Below, piece after piece: positions 22,970 through 35,399 of a DNA stretch of 64,000 nucleotides (position 1 is its first letter; every line of letters starts with the position of its first letter). The stretch comes from Eupeodes corollae (lineage: Eukaryota; Arthropoda; Insecta; Diptera; Syrphidae). The stretch is from NCBI RefSeq assembly GCF_945859685.1, contig NC_079149.1, forward strand, positions 130,846,065 to 130,910,064, given 5' to 3'. The notes beneath the pieces were generated by a model. It ran no database searches and was not told the DNA's origin. It worked only from the letters and a program-made list of their open reading frames with translations. Made by a program: the position numbers and the translations under genes.

Positions 22970-25900
22970 TAGGTTAGGTTAGGTTATAGTGGCTGTCCAA
23001 GATGGAAACAGACACACTTAGGCCAGTTTAATATGGCCTATTGAGATACCACATGAATCTTGAGGCTTCTTCTTAAGCTCAATGGAACCAGCTTGAGTCC
23101 CTTACGAAACGTGAGAGGCGGATTATACCGATATGATTTAGATCGTTTAGATCGTTAAAGAAGAATTCTCCTAGGTAATTCTTGCGTTTTCGAACTATAG
23201 CAGGGCATGTGCAGAGAAGATGAAGAACCGTTTCTTCCTCTTCCTCGTCCATACAGCTTCTGCAAAAGTTATTTGAGAATACGCCTAGTCTCGTGGCGTT
23301 CTTTCATACTAGACAGTCTCCGGTTATGACACCTGTTATCGAACTTATATGCGATCTGCTTAGAGAGAGCAAACACCTTGAACGTTTTAAATCCAGTGTT
23401 GGCCAGATGTTTTTTGTGACTTGACACGTGGTGATGTTGTTTCACCTGGTGCCTGCCCTCCTTTGTCTTGCATTAGCAGCAGTTTCCAAGTAGCGATTGG
23501 CATGCCAGTACTTGCCAAATGTGAATAAGCTGTACTGTACCGTTCCTGGTGAGTTCATCTGCCTCACAGTTACCAGGCATGTCTCTATGGCCCGGCACCC
23601 AGCAAAGGTGACTATTAAACTGTTGTGCCATCTCCATTAGAGATGATCGACAGTTATGGAGTTTGAAGCGACAAAGTCCAGAGATTTGATAGCGGCCTTG
23701 TTATCTGAGAAAATATGGATATCGTTTTCTTTAAGCCAGGACAAGACTTCCTTTATCGCCTAAAGCTCAGCCTGGAACACGCTACAATGATTGGGAAGGC
23801 GGAATGAGAGACATAATTTCAGTCGTTCAGAGTACACACCTCCAACAACCCCTTCTTTTGTATTTGACCCATCTGTGTAAAAATGGATTGCCTCATCCTC
23901 CAAGAATGTCCTATCCTCCCAAAAACATCTGTGAAGTATAGAAATCTGGAAGTTTCTGTCGAATTGCAGTTGGGGGATGGTGTAGTCTGTGTGCTTTGGA
24001 ATTGATTCTAAGTACCTTAGAATTACGGAGTGGCCAATGTTGTTGTTAGTCCAATGCGACGAAGCTTTTAGGCGAATAGCAGAGCTTGCAGCTATTTATT
24101 TGCTAAATATGTCAAGAGGTGTAAAGTAGAGCAAGGTGTCCAATGCCGCAGACATCCGCTTATACATATGCAAGCTGAACGTTGGACTTTATTTAGCTTA
24201 TCCCTGTTTATACCTTTCCCTAAAGCAGTCCACCATACTGCGACACCGTACATTAAAATCGGTCTGATTACCAATGTGTAAAGCCAATGCGTGATTCTGG
24301 GATGTAAGACCCATTTATTACCAATAGCTTTCTTGAAAGAAAAGAGAGCTACAGTAGCTCTCAGGTATTTAGCCTCGTCTGAGGCTCATTGGATTCCTTT
24401 AATATAGGGAGGGTTGACAAATGGAATTTTGTATCTCTTCGAAAATAAGACCAGAGTTTTGTGTGGTTTAACACCCAGTCCACACCGATCAGCCCAAAGT
24501 TTTAGTCTGTCCAAGGCATTTTGTAAGATGCTTTCCTGAAACTGCTATAGCAACGTCGTCCGCATAGGCTTTCACTCTGAAGCACTCCGCATCCAGACTA
24601 GTTAGGATTTCATTCACCACTAGGTTCCAGAGGAGAGGGGATAGAACACAACCTTGCGGTGTCCCTCTACTAACGAACCGTCTACTAAAAAAGTTGCCCA
24701 GTTTTGAGTTAATTATTCTGCTAGTAAGCATTAAATGAATTAACTCGAAGCGAACTCTCTACATTAAGAGATGTTAGCGCAGATGTGTCCACGTTGTTAA
24801 GGGCACCTTCGATGTCAAGGAAAGCAACCATAGTGAACTCTTTATGATGAAAGGAATATTCGATGGTGCTTACTAAAGTGTGTAACGCTCTTTCCACCGA
24901 TTTACCTTTACAGTAGGCATTTTTAAAATAAAACAGAAGTCTTGTATCGATACGTGCCCTTAAATGGATATCAATCAATCTTTTTAAGGTCTTAAGAAGG
25001 AATGATGATAGACTTATAGGTCGTAGATCAATAGGATTGACTTGCGAGCATTTACCTGCTTTGGGTATAAAAACAACTTTAACTTCTCTCCATGACGAGT
25101 GAACATGGACCAGGTAAAGACAGCTGGTAAAAATTGCCTCAAAGATTGGTGCAATTATGCCAGAAGTCTTTTGTAACTCGGCTGGTATTATTCCATCTGG
25201 CCCTGTAGATTTAAATGGTTTGAAACTGTTGAGAGCCCATTGTAGCTTGTCCTTTGTGATCAGACCTTGTGGATATGTTGTATTTAAACTTGAACGTATG
25301 TAATTGCTGCAAGTCTCGGTAAGAGAACTACCAGGAAAGTGAGTGTCCAATAGCAAGTTCAGCGATTCATTACTTAAATTTGTCCAGGAGCCGACTGCAT
25401 TTTTCAAGCAGGGCATAGCTGGACTAGTTAAAACAATTTTCCGTAACCTAGAGGCTTGAAAAGTTTCTTTTATCGTGCCACAGAAGGATCGCCAAGAAGA
25501 TCGCTTACATTTCCTTAGTGCCGTCTTGTAGCTTCTTGGAATTCTTTGTAAGAGTCCCAGTGGGAGGCTAGTCTTGCGGCTTTGGCCCGGTTGAAAGTTT
25601 CCTGCATTCTTTCCTGAGGAGAGTCAAGCTCTGAGGCTCACCATTATGGTATCCTCTTTCCTCTTATGTGTATAAGTAGACAAGCAGTTTCTAGCGATCT
25701 GTTTATAGCTGAGGTAAGGTAATTGACTTTGTTGTCAAGTTCATTAGTGTTAGAGGAAGGACTAGATAGTCCAGGTTCTAGTAAACTCTGTAATGAGTTC
25801 CTGTATGAAGCCCAGTTACATTTCCGATATTTTCGAAAAGTCAATGGACTCGGGTTATCATCCACATTTATATTGAACTGGATATTATATCTATGATGAG

Positions 25901-26485
25901 AGAACGAGTGTTCTTTGGATACTTTAAAGTCCAAGATCATATGGTGCATAGTATCTGAGACAAGAGTTATGTCTAAGACTTCTTGTCAAGTTTTAGTTAT
26001 GAAGGTTGGTTCATTTCCAACATTACTTACTAAGAGGTTAGTACCAAGAATAAAATCAAAAAGAGGCTCATCTCTGTCGTTGATATTCGTGCTACCCCAT
26101 ACAGTATGATGAGCGTTAACATCGCTCCCAATAATTAGGCGGATCCTTTGCCTTTAAACTTCAGCGACGACTTTCTCCAGGGTTTTTCCAGGTAGAGGGC
26201 CAAGGTGATCATGGCCAAGAAACTAGCCAGAAACTTCCTTTGGTTGTTTCCAGCCTAGCTACGGTGGCATCTTTGTCACTGAAAAGATGGAGTAAAAATA
26301 CAGTAATGATACGTTTCACTCGTATACAAGATCTATGTTCAACTTTATCTGTCACACAGAGTGTGTAGTACCCAGGAAACCTGAGTCCTCGAACAACGGA
26401 TCCCACAATCCATGGCTCTTGGATCAGGACAATGTGAATCCATAAGACAAAAAGGCTTAATTTGATCCCACCACAAACCAAACGT
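22970..26485 (-). mobile_element. Long decayed non-LTR retrotransposon related to 6404-8215
   Basis: The 3' end (low coordinate) has the same TTAGG-type tail (22970-22987) and the same following sequence, 'atagtggctgtccaagatgg', as the intronic element. Read on the minus strand it continues through RNase H, RT and apurinic endonuclease up to about 26485. Homology appears to stop there; the gag-like ORF1 was not found. No target-site duplication could be identified. Compared with the intronic copy it has many small deletions (for example around 24150 and 24395), stops and frameshifts, so it is an older insertion. Confidence 0.88.
23450..26481 (-). pseudogene. Broken endonuclease-RT-RNase H polyprotein of the 22970-26485 element
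   Basis: From high to low coordinate: endonuclease start IVLIQEPWIVGSVVRGLRF (about 26430-26370); endonuclease middle GSDVNAHHTVWGSTNINDRD (about 26130-26070); a stop near 25990; LVSDTM...VSKEHSFSHHR (about 25960-25890). The RT has STGPDGIIPAELQ (about 25200), WREVKVVFIPKAGK (about 25090), LRPISLSSF (about 25020), FLDIEGALNNVD (about 24810), a frame shift at about 24725, GTPQGCVLSPLLW (about 24660) and AYADDVAIAV (about 24560). Below 24500 the frame is repeatedly broken; RNase H remnants match 6513-8215 to about 23500. The endonuclease keeps the QEPW and GSDVNAHH cores, but the polyprotein cannot be made intact. Confidence 0.88.
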
Positions 26486-28750
26486 CAAATACATATGTAT
26501 TAGCAGAGGTAGAAAATAAAAACAAAATTTAAACGTGATTTGATGATTCACAGACCAGAAAGAATTAAGTAAATTCAAAATAGGCTAATGATTGTATTAA
26601 TTTCAGTATAAGGCCTGTTGCAGAACACGCGAAAGATCTTACTTTTCATAAAAAGATTTTTTTTTACAAGCAATACGTAATCGGTGTTTGATTAAACAGT
26701 TCAAGTTACCAAACAAGCATTCAAAATTTTTCATTCAATTGGCCTGTTTGATTCAATATTTCATAGAACTCTGTATTCTCCAAAATGTTTACAAACACAA
26801 CTTTCTCTTTTTTGCTGTCGTAGCACTGAGAATTATTCTCCATTGCATAATTCACAAAATAGAAAATATTTTAATTTCTGGAACTGTCAATCTGTTTGAG
26901 AAGGTTCTTAGAAATATAAGCTAGCCAAATATTTGAAGAATTTATTCGCAGGAACGAAATTGGCAGGTTGTTTAAAAAAGAGTTGTATTTATATCTCAAA
27001 TTTTGTGAAATAGGTTTAAAGGTTAAACGTGCGTATACTTTTCTGAAATATGTTGTCATCGGAATAAGAAAATAGGAGAAAAATATAGGGCGTTTATAAA
27101 ATGCGATCAGCAAGCAGAACGCTGCCAGAACAGTGCATTCATTTTAGAAATTTTAAGAACGCTATGTTTATCAATCATATCAAAGGGAGACTTAAATTTT
27201 GACAACTAATTTGATTGGCTTAAGGATATGGCCGCTATCAACTGTCACTGTATATAAACATTTTATAAAATATATATAGGTACAATGCAACTGTCAAAGT
27301 TTGGACGGTTGATACTACTGAGTAATGCCAGATATTAATAATTTTGACTTTATTTGTAAATCTGGTAATTTTGTACTGTCATAAAAGCCCTAAGTGTTTC
27401 GGTATTAACAATAAAAAAAATGTCAATATGTTTGTATCGTGTTTGGAATTACATATTTGTAAACTTGTGTCAATAATTTTTTCAAGGACTTCAGATTCGT
27501 TCTTTGATAAGCTTAAATTTTAATATTTTTTTAATGGAAAATAAAAATTCTTCAAAAAAAACCTTAAAATGGATGCACACAAATTACTTAAAGCCATGAC
27601 AACCCAAACTGACACATAAAGTGATGTTACATCGCGGAAACGCGTTGGACCAAATGTCCAGAACCAATTGCGTTGATGTGCTTGTGCTTTAATTTGAATT
27701 CGTAAACACATAATGCTACTATACTCGTATGTATGTACGATGGTCTTCTGTTGTAATAAAGTTAAATAAATTCAATTCTGATGATGATGATGAAACCATA
27801 TAGCTTTTATTTAAAATTTAAAATAAAAAACTGCTGAATTGCTGAATTCATATAGAAATATCCTCACATCTAGATACAATGCTATTGAAAAGAAGATACA
27901 TTTAAAAAATAAAAAATATTGTATAGTATTGCCTGATGCACTGAAAGTATTTTGTTTGTGCGGATTTTGTGTGTTATTGTTTTTGAATGGAAACTTTTAA
28001 TTAAGTGGTAAACCACAAACAGAAACAAATATTCCCACTCCCACACTCTCTATCTCCCTATCTCTCTCTTGTTCATATACAAAACATACATGGAATCGTT
28101 AAATTATCCATCTGAATGAAAATATATTTATTTTATTTTATTTTTTGTTGTATTATTTTTAATTTTTTGTTTTTATAAAAGTTGTTATATTTACATGGAG
28201 AATTCATATAGTAGGTATAGAGCCTTACATGTAAATGTGGATATTTGCATTTTAAAGTGAATTGGATAAAGTTGTTTGAAAAGTTTGGTTTTGGTAACGA
28301 AATTACATACGTTTTGTGGTAGGTATCTACTACGTTGCCGACACAGTAAAATAATTTAAAAAATATGTAACTAACCAAATTTGTGTTATTTTAGATCTCG
28401 TTTTAAACAAATTAGATTAGATGTTGAATAATAATGCTGATGCAGGATGTGGATTTAATTTTTTGTATTGTTTGAATGTACAAATGTATGTTATATAAAT
28501 TAACGTACAAAAAATCGGAAAATATAATTTTGGGTTATTGAAATTTATATCTACTGGATTCTGATTTTGCTTCCCAACTCACTGCAGGTGGGCTTAAATC
28601 GATCTTTAAAAAAAGAAACAGAAATGCAGAGAGTCCCTGAAGTCTCCTGAATTTTGGCAGCTATTACCAGCCATATTGGTTGCGTTCAATATCTTGTTGG
28701 GTAGGCTATCCTTGATAGTTGATTTTTTTTTTATTTAAATAGTTGACGAA
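26486..28750. other. Gene-free stretch
   Basis: Only short frames without domains. Contains small simple repeats (gat-type at 27779-27794, ct-type at 28040-28072). Nothing else recognised. Confidence 0.5.
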
Positions 28751-29152
28751 AGATCAACCAAATGTTGAATCCGCCGGTCTGTCAAATAGCCAAAAATAGC
28801 AAAAATAAAAAAATACAAATGACAGCTCGATTAATAAGACACATTATTATAAGAAGCAGCCCATAAGCAACGTATTTACAGAACACAACGCAAAAAATGG
28901 CTGAACTTAAAAATTATTCTCTCTGGCAGTTCCGTTAAAATCAGTTTTCAGTAATAGGCGTGTTCGATAACTTGGTGCATCGCTATGCTCGTTCTGATGA
29001 GGTTTGTTCACTCTAGTTTAGTTGCGCTGTTTTATCGATGCACTCAAAAATCCAGTTTCCGTTCCTTTTTTTTTATGAAGAACGTATATTGAGCGTGAAA
29101 AGGTATTTTTTATACAGGGATTGTTTATATGCTACAGCGCTGTTTAATAATT
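28751..29152 (+). repeat. Dispersed repeat X, copy 1
   Basis: Starts at 'agatcaaccaaatgttgaat' and ends with 'ctacagcgctgtttaataatt'. It shares 'ctctggcagttccgtt', 'ttctgatgaggtttgttcac' and 'gttttatcgatgcactcaaa' with the copy at 47415-47780. The end is directly abutted by the hairpin repeat at 29153. No coding capacity. Confidence 0.8.
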
Positions 29153-30754
29153 AACTTCCCATAGGAAGTTGTTGTAATGGGCCCGATTTGTCATTTTGAA
29201 AATTTTGACATTTCTCGACGTTTCAAGGTCCAAAGAGTCAAAATAAAAGATTTTTAGAAAGATGTCTGTGCGTGCGTTTGTACGTACGTTCATACGTCCG
29301 TACGGTTTTTTCGTCCTCCATAGCTCAAAAACCAAAAGAGATATCGATTGCAAATAAATTTTGTTATACAGACAATAAGGCAGAAAGATGCAAAAAGGCC
29401 TCTCAAGAAAATTGCGTGGGTGGTTTTTTTTTACCATAGCAGTTTGACAAAAAGGTGAAAATTTTGGTTAACCTTTAATATCTTACAAACCAAAAACGCT
29501 AGAGACTTGAACTAAATTTTATATAATATATTGTCACGTCATACCAAACAGGTATATTTTTTGAAAAAAAAAATAATATAACGGTTTTTTTTATACATCA
29601 ATAAAACTGAAAAAAAAAAATTGTCACCTCCAAATTTTACGACTGAAATATGATTTCATCTATAAAACAATTTTGTGCAACGGAGAAAATGTTTTTGACA
29701 TCTGATGAAATTTTGAGAAAAATCGTATTGACAGTTTTTTTTATAAAAAATAAAAATCTAAAAAAAACATTAGTCAAAGTTCGTAAAAATTGATTATCGA
29801 TTCAATTATCTTCTCAAAAACTTGAAATTTAGGCTTCAAACTTATTTTATCTGATATGTTATATTGTTTTCAACATTCTGAAAAATGTTGAGAAAAATCG
29901 AATAGACAGTTTTTTTTCAAAAAATTAAAACCTAAAAAAAAATTAACAAAAGTTGGTAAAAATTGATTTTCGACTCAAAAATCTTTTTAAAACTTTGAGA
30001 TATTGGCTTTAATTTACTTTTATCTTTTAGATAATCTTGTTGTCAACATTCAGTTGAAGTTTTAAAAAAATCGAATTGACAGTTTTTATACAAAAAATTA
30101 AAAACCGAAAAAAAAATTTACAAAAGTTGGTAAAAAATGATTTTCCACTCAAATATCTTTTTAAAACTTTGAGATAATAGCTTCTAACTAATTTTTTCTT
30201 ATAAGAAATATTATTTTCAACATTAGGACAAATTTTGGGAAAAATCGAATTGACAGTTTTTTTAACAAAAAATAAAAACCTAAACAAAAAATGTATAAAA
30301 GTTGGTAAAAATTGATTTTCGACTCAAATATCTCTTCAAAAATTTGAAATATTGGCTTCTAACTAATTTAGCTTTTAAGAAATATTGTTTTCAACATTCG
30401 ATAAAATTTTGAAAAAAAAAACAACTGACAGTTTTTTTTACAAAAAACAAAACACTTAAAAAAAAACAATACTAAAACTTGGTAATAATTTAATTTCGAC
30501 TCAAATGGCTTTTCGAAAATTAATAATATTGGCTTCAAACTTATTTTATTTCACAGAAAATATTGTTTTCAATATTCAGCAATTTTTATATAAAAATCCA
30601 GCAGTCCGTTTTTTCATAAAAATTAAAATCTACAAAAAATAGTACGCAAATTTGGTACAAATTGATACGAGCATATCTAGAAAACTTTTAAGGAAGACAA
30701 ATCGACAGACGGGATGGGAAGTTATCAGTGTGGGTCGCATACCAGCCTCTTTTT
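29153..30754 (+). repeat. Hairpin-headed minisatellite repeat (family H), second full copy
   Basis: Same architecture as 4320-5911: hairpin AACTTCC-CATA-GGAAGTT at 29153-29170, head, ~175-bp tandem units with 'aaaatcgaattgacag' and 'cgactcaaatatct' blocks, and the end 'tgtgggtcgcatacc' plus a T run. The lengths are almost equal (about 1.60 against 1.59 kb), which argues for defined ends. It sits between repeat X and the CTCTGAAC array. Confidence 0.85.
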
Positions 30755-30755
30755 G

Positions 30756-31410
30756 TATTCTGAGCTTACAGAGCACGCTCTGAATATGTTCAGAACTAAA
30801 AAAGAAACACGAATTTGAAGCACTGAACGATCAGAGTTTCAAATAAACACAATTATATTTTTGACAGTTCAAGCCCTGCTCTGAACTAAAAAAGAAAAAC
30901 GCCAAAAATGAGCTTGTTTATTATTTTCTTCAAATTGTACATTTTTGATTGTTCGAGCTCTGCTCTGAACTAAAAAAGAAAAACGCCAAAAATTAACTTG
31001 TTTATTATCTTCTTCTGCTCTGAACTAAAAAAGAAAAACGCCAAAAATGAGCTTGTTTTATTATTTTCTTCAAATTGTACATTTTTTGACAGTTCGAGCT
31101 CTGCTCTGAACTAAAAAAGAAAAACGTCAAAAATTAACTTGTTTTTTATCCCTTTCTGCTCTGAACTTAAGAAAGAAAAACGTCAAAAATGAGCTTGTTT
31201 ATTATTTTCTTCATTTTGTACATTTTTTGACAGTTTGAGCTCTGCTCTGAACTAAAACAGAAAAACGCCAAAAATGAGCTTGTTTATTATTTTCTTCATT
31301 TTGTACATTTTTTGACAGTTTGAGCTCTGCTCTGAACTAAAACAGAATAACGCCAAAAATTATCTTGTTTATTATTTTCTCCATTTTGTAAATTATTTTT
31401 ACAGTCATAT
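30756..31410. repeat. Tandem array with alternating ~86- and ~55-bp units (TGCTCTGAACTAAAA)
   Basis: The anchor word TGCTCTGAAC begins at 30878, 30961, 31016, 31102, 31157, 31243 and 31328, giving spacings 83, 55, 86, 55, 86 and 85. Long units contain 'gagcttgtttattattttc' and 'acattttttgacagtt', which short units lack. A leader at 30756-30875 (gagcttacagagcacgctctg...) is shared with 48748-48890, where the array is a single unit. Confidence 0.88.
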
Positions 31411-34001
31411 CACGCCAATTCTGGCAACCTGTATTCAAAAATTGAATAAACATTGTAATTTGAAGTTTGCCTTCTTTCTTTTTCTAAAATTGCGAATTAA
31501 ACTGTTAACAAAGCAACGTATCCATGGGGTCACCCCAATCCATTTCTTACGTCGCTGGATCCGTTGCCGCAACGCATTCGATGGATTTTTTAGTAAGACG
31601 TAATATACATATGAAAAAAGTATTGAACGCAGCCATTACTGAAGCTACAGTAGCTGTCATTTAGTATGTCTTTTGCAGATATATATGTAGGTGCAGCAAT
31701 GCATAAGCTTATAACAAAATAAATATTCTATTAATTGTCACTATAATACATTAAACAGCAAGAACTATGTTTGTGTATGCGTGTCGATGAATGTGTGTCC
31801 AATTGAAAGATCGGGTATTATCTGAATGTAAACAAAACATAAGACCTTAATAAGAATTTTACGTACTCTGAAAGTTATAACAACATTTTTCATAAACAAA
31901 CCTTATTTTTGCTGTCAGAAATCTGAAAATTGGATTGTTATTATTCGATTTTTCAAAAATTCACTATCGCACAATTAAAAAAAAGATGAAAAGAAAGCTA
32001 AGCTTATTGGAGTGCTAGGTGAGATTAAATAGTGGCTTCGACAATCACAAAATGCAACTGACGGACTCTGGAAAACATCATATTTGATTCAATCTATCTA
32101 AACTTTTCAAACAATGAAGGAGTTATGCACATAATTTAGAAAACAATTACCACACATTTCAAATTCGAACTGTGATTTTTAGTCATTGGAAACTTATGAC
32201 CCTAAACCGTCAGCTGTCAAATCGTTTTATTAGTTGGCTGTTGTGATGTTCATTTTCAACTTTAAGACAAATACCCTTAAGATTGATATCAAAACACAAC
32301 TACTTTCCCCTGAAATAAATAATTATTTTTTTGAAATATCTCAAAACATTTTGTAAAAGGCAAGTTCCCAAAATAGCTAATGTACATTATTTGTTAGTAG
32401 GGTCATATTAAAAATGGCCGAAGAGATTGCTTGGATTGCTTTATGAATTGTTTTAGGCGTGTTCATTTGCATGTAGCTCTTCGATATCTGAAAATAAGCT
32501 GGTTTGTAATTTTTCTAGGAAAAAAAGTTTATTCGAAGTAAAAATAATAAATAATTATAGAAAACAAAAACAAACGTGTACTTCACTAATAAGAATCAAG
32601 CTGCCACGGCTTTAAAAAAAAAACGAATTTAAAAATATTCTATAATATGTTAAACCAATGCAAAACTTAAAAACACACACGTGATATAATATGAATATTA
32701 TAGTACAAGAATATTGCACGCGTTTTTCGATGATAAATTTAATTTACATTTAACAAAGTGCATACTCGCTCGATGTGTCAGAAGCGATAAATTAAATTTA
32801 GGACTCGTCGACTGTGAAAACGAACAACTAAAACGTCGATGAAAAAGCTGACACCAGAAGTTGAGAGTGAGAGAGAGATAAACGATAGAATATTGTCCAT
32901 ATAAACTTAACATATGAAAAGTCAATGTTATGGTTCTGGTCCTTTCCTGACTCTCGGTGAACGCCAAACGCTGACTCTATGGCTCTGTAGGTGGCGCTGG
33001 CATATGCAATATGCGTGTGTACTGTGCAGATGCGGAGGAGTCATAAACGTATTTCAGCTTGAATAAAAATCCCACAAAGATTAATGATCATTAAATTACA
33101 TGGTACTTTTTTTTACTACATAAAATACATATATATTTCTACCATCAGCTTCCGTGTGTGCAATATAAGGATATCAGGATTACCCAGAATGGATCTGAAT
33201 GCAAATTTGATTTATTATCTGTGAACTTAAGCGCGAACGTTCGCACTTTACTTTATTAACACGAGTGCCAAATATAATAATAATATGTATGTTGTATGTA
33301 TTTTGTATGTTATTAAAAAAAAAAAATAAATATTTTATTATTAACTGTCAGAACTTAAAAAAGTACTTTTCGAAAATGAAATTATTTTGTCATTTATGTG
33401 CAATGATTGTGTATAGTGGACAAGGAAAACAAATTGGACACAATTTGCAAAAACTTTGCACTAAAATTGACGACGAACGATGTGCAACAGCAGACATTAA
33501 AATTAACCAATAAATTATATATTGTGGACAACAGTGTAATAAATTGAATGTTTTTTTACGTGTGGTTAATTGTTAATTGTTTATATGCACTTAAATAAGA
33601 TCAAAGCTGTTATTCTTGAAAACTGTTCAAAGTGACAGCTGTCAAATTAAGTTTTTTTTTGAAAATGTGATAAATGTCAGTTTAACTTTGACATGTATCC
33701 TATATTCATATTCTTTCCTTTTTCAGCTGAAAGCAAACTTAAGGCACATTCACCTTTATCATAACAAAATCGTCAGGTCCACAAAAACTTTCCAAAATTC
33801 ATAATGTTCTACTTTATAAATCAATTAAATTTATAGACATTAAAATAAATACAATTTATTTAGGCATGACACCCACTGGACAACTAAGTTGCCATAAACT
33901 TAAATTGAGCAACTAAGATTACTAACTTACTTCGAGTTCTGTGCGCAATTTTTAGCACCTTAAAGTAGAAGAATAGTTAGTTTCCTAGTAGGCGGCGAGC
34001 C
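31411..34001. other. Gene-free stretch
   Basis: Frames such as minus-strand 32698-32967 and plus-strand 33265-33513 have no recognisable domain. A perfect palindrome GCGAACGTTCGC lies at about 33232-33243, and TGACAGCTGTCAAA at 33634-33647. No defined repeat otherwise. Confidence 0.5.
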
Positions 34002-34004
34002 TTA

Positions 34005-34325
34005 TGGCTGAATCACAAACACACTTCAGCTTGCGTCACCTGACGTTTACGAGTTCGGCCATAGGAATTCACTGCATGCTATCACAATGGAGCTTCGACG
34101 TCACGTTTCGTTTGACAATCGTAAGTAAAATAACGTAATGTGACTCCAAACGGAAACTCTAGTTCAATTATCTGAACATTTCCTTTGTCTGACAGATCAA
34201 CAGCTGTAAAAAATGTCAACAAACAAAATATTTGCTCTTTGAAGGGATGAAATAATAGAAACGTCATTCAAAGCAACATCGAAGCAGGCCCACCCGCAGA
34301 CAAAGCCGTGTTTGTAATTCTGCCA
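34005..34325. mobile_element. Harbinger-type MITE (family M1), copy B
   Basis: Starts TGGCTGAATCACAAACAC after TTA (34002-34004) and ends in a degraded complement (GTTTGTAATTCTGCCA) at 34325, followed by TTT where TTA is expected. Inner blocks 'cctgacgtttacgagttc', 'cgtttcgtttgacaatcgta' and 'atatttgctctttga.ggatg' match copies A and C. About 321 bp, so close to the basic family length. Confidence 0.82.
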
Positions 34326-35399
34326 TTTAGGTTGAGAACGATAGGGATTTTAATTTTGGGTGTGTTCAAGGTACAATTATAAGAAGTCAAAGTAAGTAGA
34401 TTCAAAAGATTAAAATGTGAACCTTATAAGGTGGATGTTACATGTGAAAAAAAGTTATATTAGAACTTGAGTTTTATATATGTAAATGCATACTATGTAT
34501 GGATGATAAAATATCAAATATTTTATTTGTGTAGTCTAGAACTACAAGTCTTTTTTTTAGTGGCTTTTTTCCAGGTTATTATGATTTCTGATCATATCAA
34601 TTTTTGACAACCCACTCGATAATCGACAGCGAGCATAAACATTACAATGACTTCAATGAGACGTCAAAAACAAGTCACCTAAACGAGACCAATGAAAACA
34701 CTGTCATATTTTAATTTCAAATGCCACCATGGAAGTGTCATGTCAAACTTAAAACAAACATGGCGGTTTATTGGACAATATTTAAAATTTAAACGTCAAT
34801 GAAATGTATATTCATGATTTGATATTACAGTTAAATAAAATCGATGATTAAGCGCGGATTACATTCAATGCGTTATGCTTATTCGTTTTTAAAAACAAAA
34901 TCTGCTTCCAGTTGCATCTTTAATTCAATCACGCACCACAACGAACAAGTCCCAGTCCCATGTCAATTAAAATTCACTCAATAAAAATTATCATCGCACA
35001 GGCCATTAATCCATTGCGTTTTTCCTCGCAAAAATCCCTTCATAGTAATACAAAAAAAAACAAACAAAAGTGATGATAACTTGCTTTAAGCTTTCAACTT
35101 TTCTCCAGAACGATATGATGTTCTGATGATGATGATGATGATGGTGATTGTCGGACATCACATCACGCTTCGGAGCATTTTGATTTTTATTGAATCAAAA
35201 GGACTTTGTATATCCTATAACCTCTATTTTATAGTTCAGTTCAAATTCCACGTATTCATAAACCTAACGCACAGGTATAAAAGCCTTAAAAGATATAAAT
35301 TGGTGTTAAATGATATCAACATTTTATGAAAAGAATTTTTGAAAAGCGCATTTCGAAACTCTAAATAATTTTTGGGTTTTTTTTTTAGTGAGAAAAAAA
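34326..35399. other. Gene-free stretch
   Basis: No gene seen. A (GAT)n microsatellite lies at 35124-35143. Confidence 0.5.

Noticed and set aside
22970..26600. Target-site duplication for the long decayed non-LTR element
   Set aside because: The left flank 'gttaatttacta' has only a poor match near 26595 (attaatttcagta) that does not adjoin the element end; not claimed.
28751..31410. Direct-repeat pattern considered as a CRISPR array
   Set aside because: Unit lengths of 55/86 bp without unique spacers in an intron-containing insect genome; it is a tandem array.
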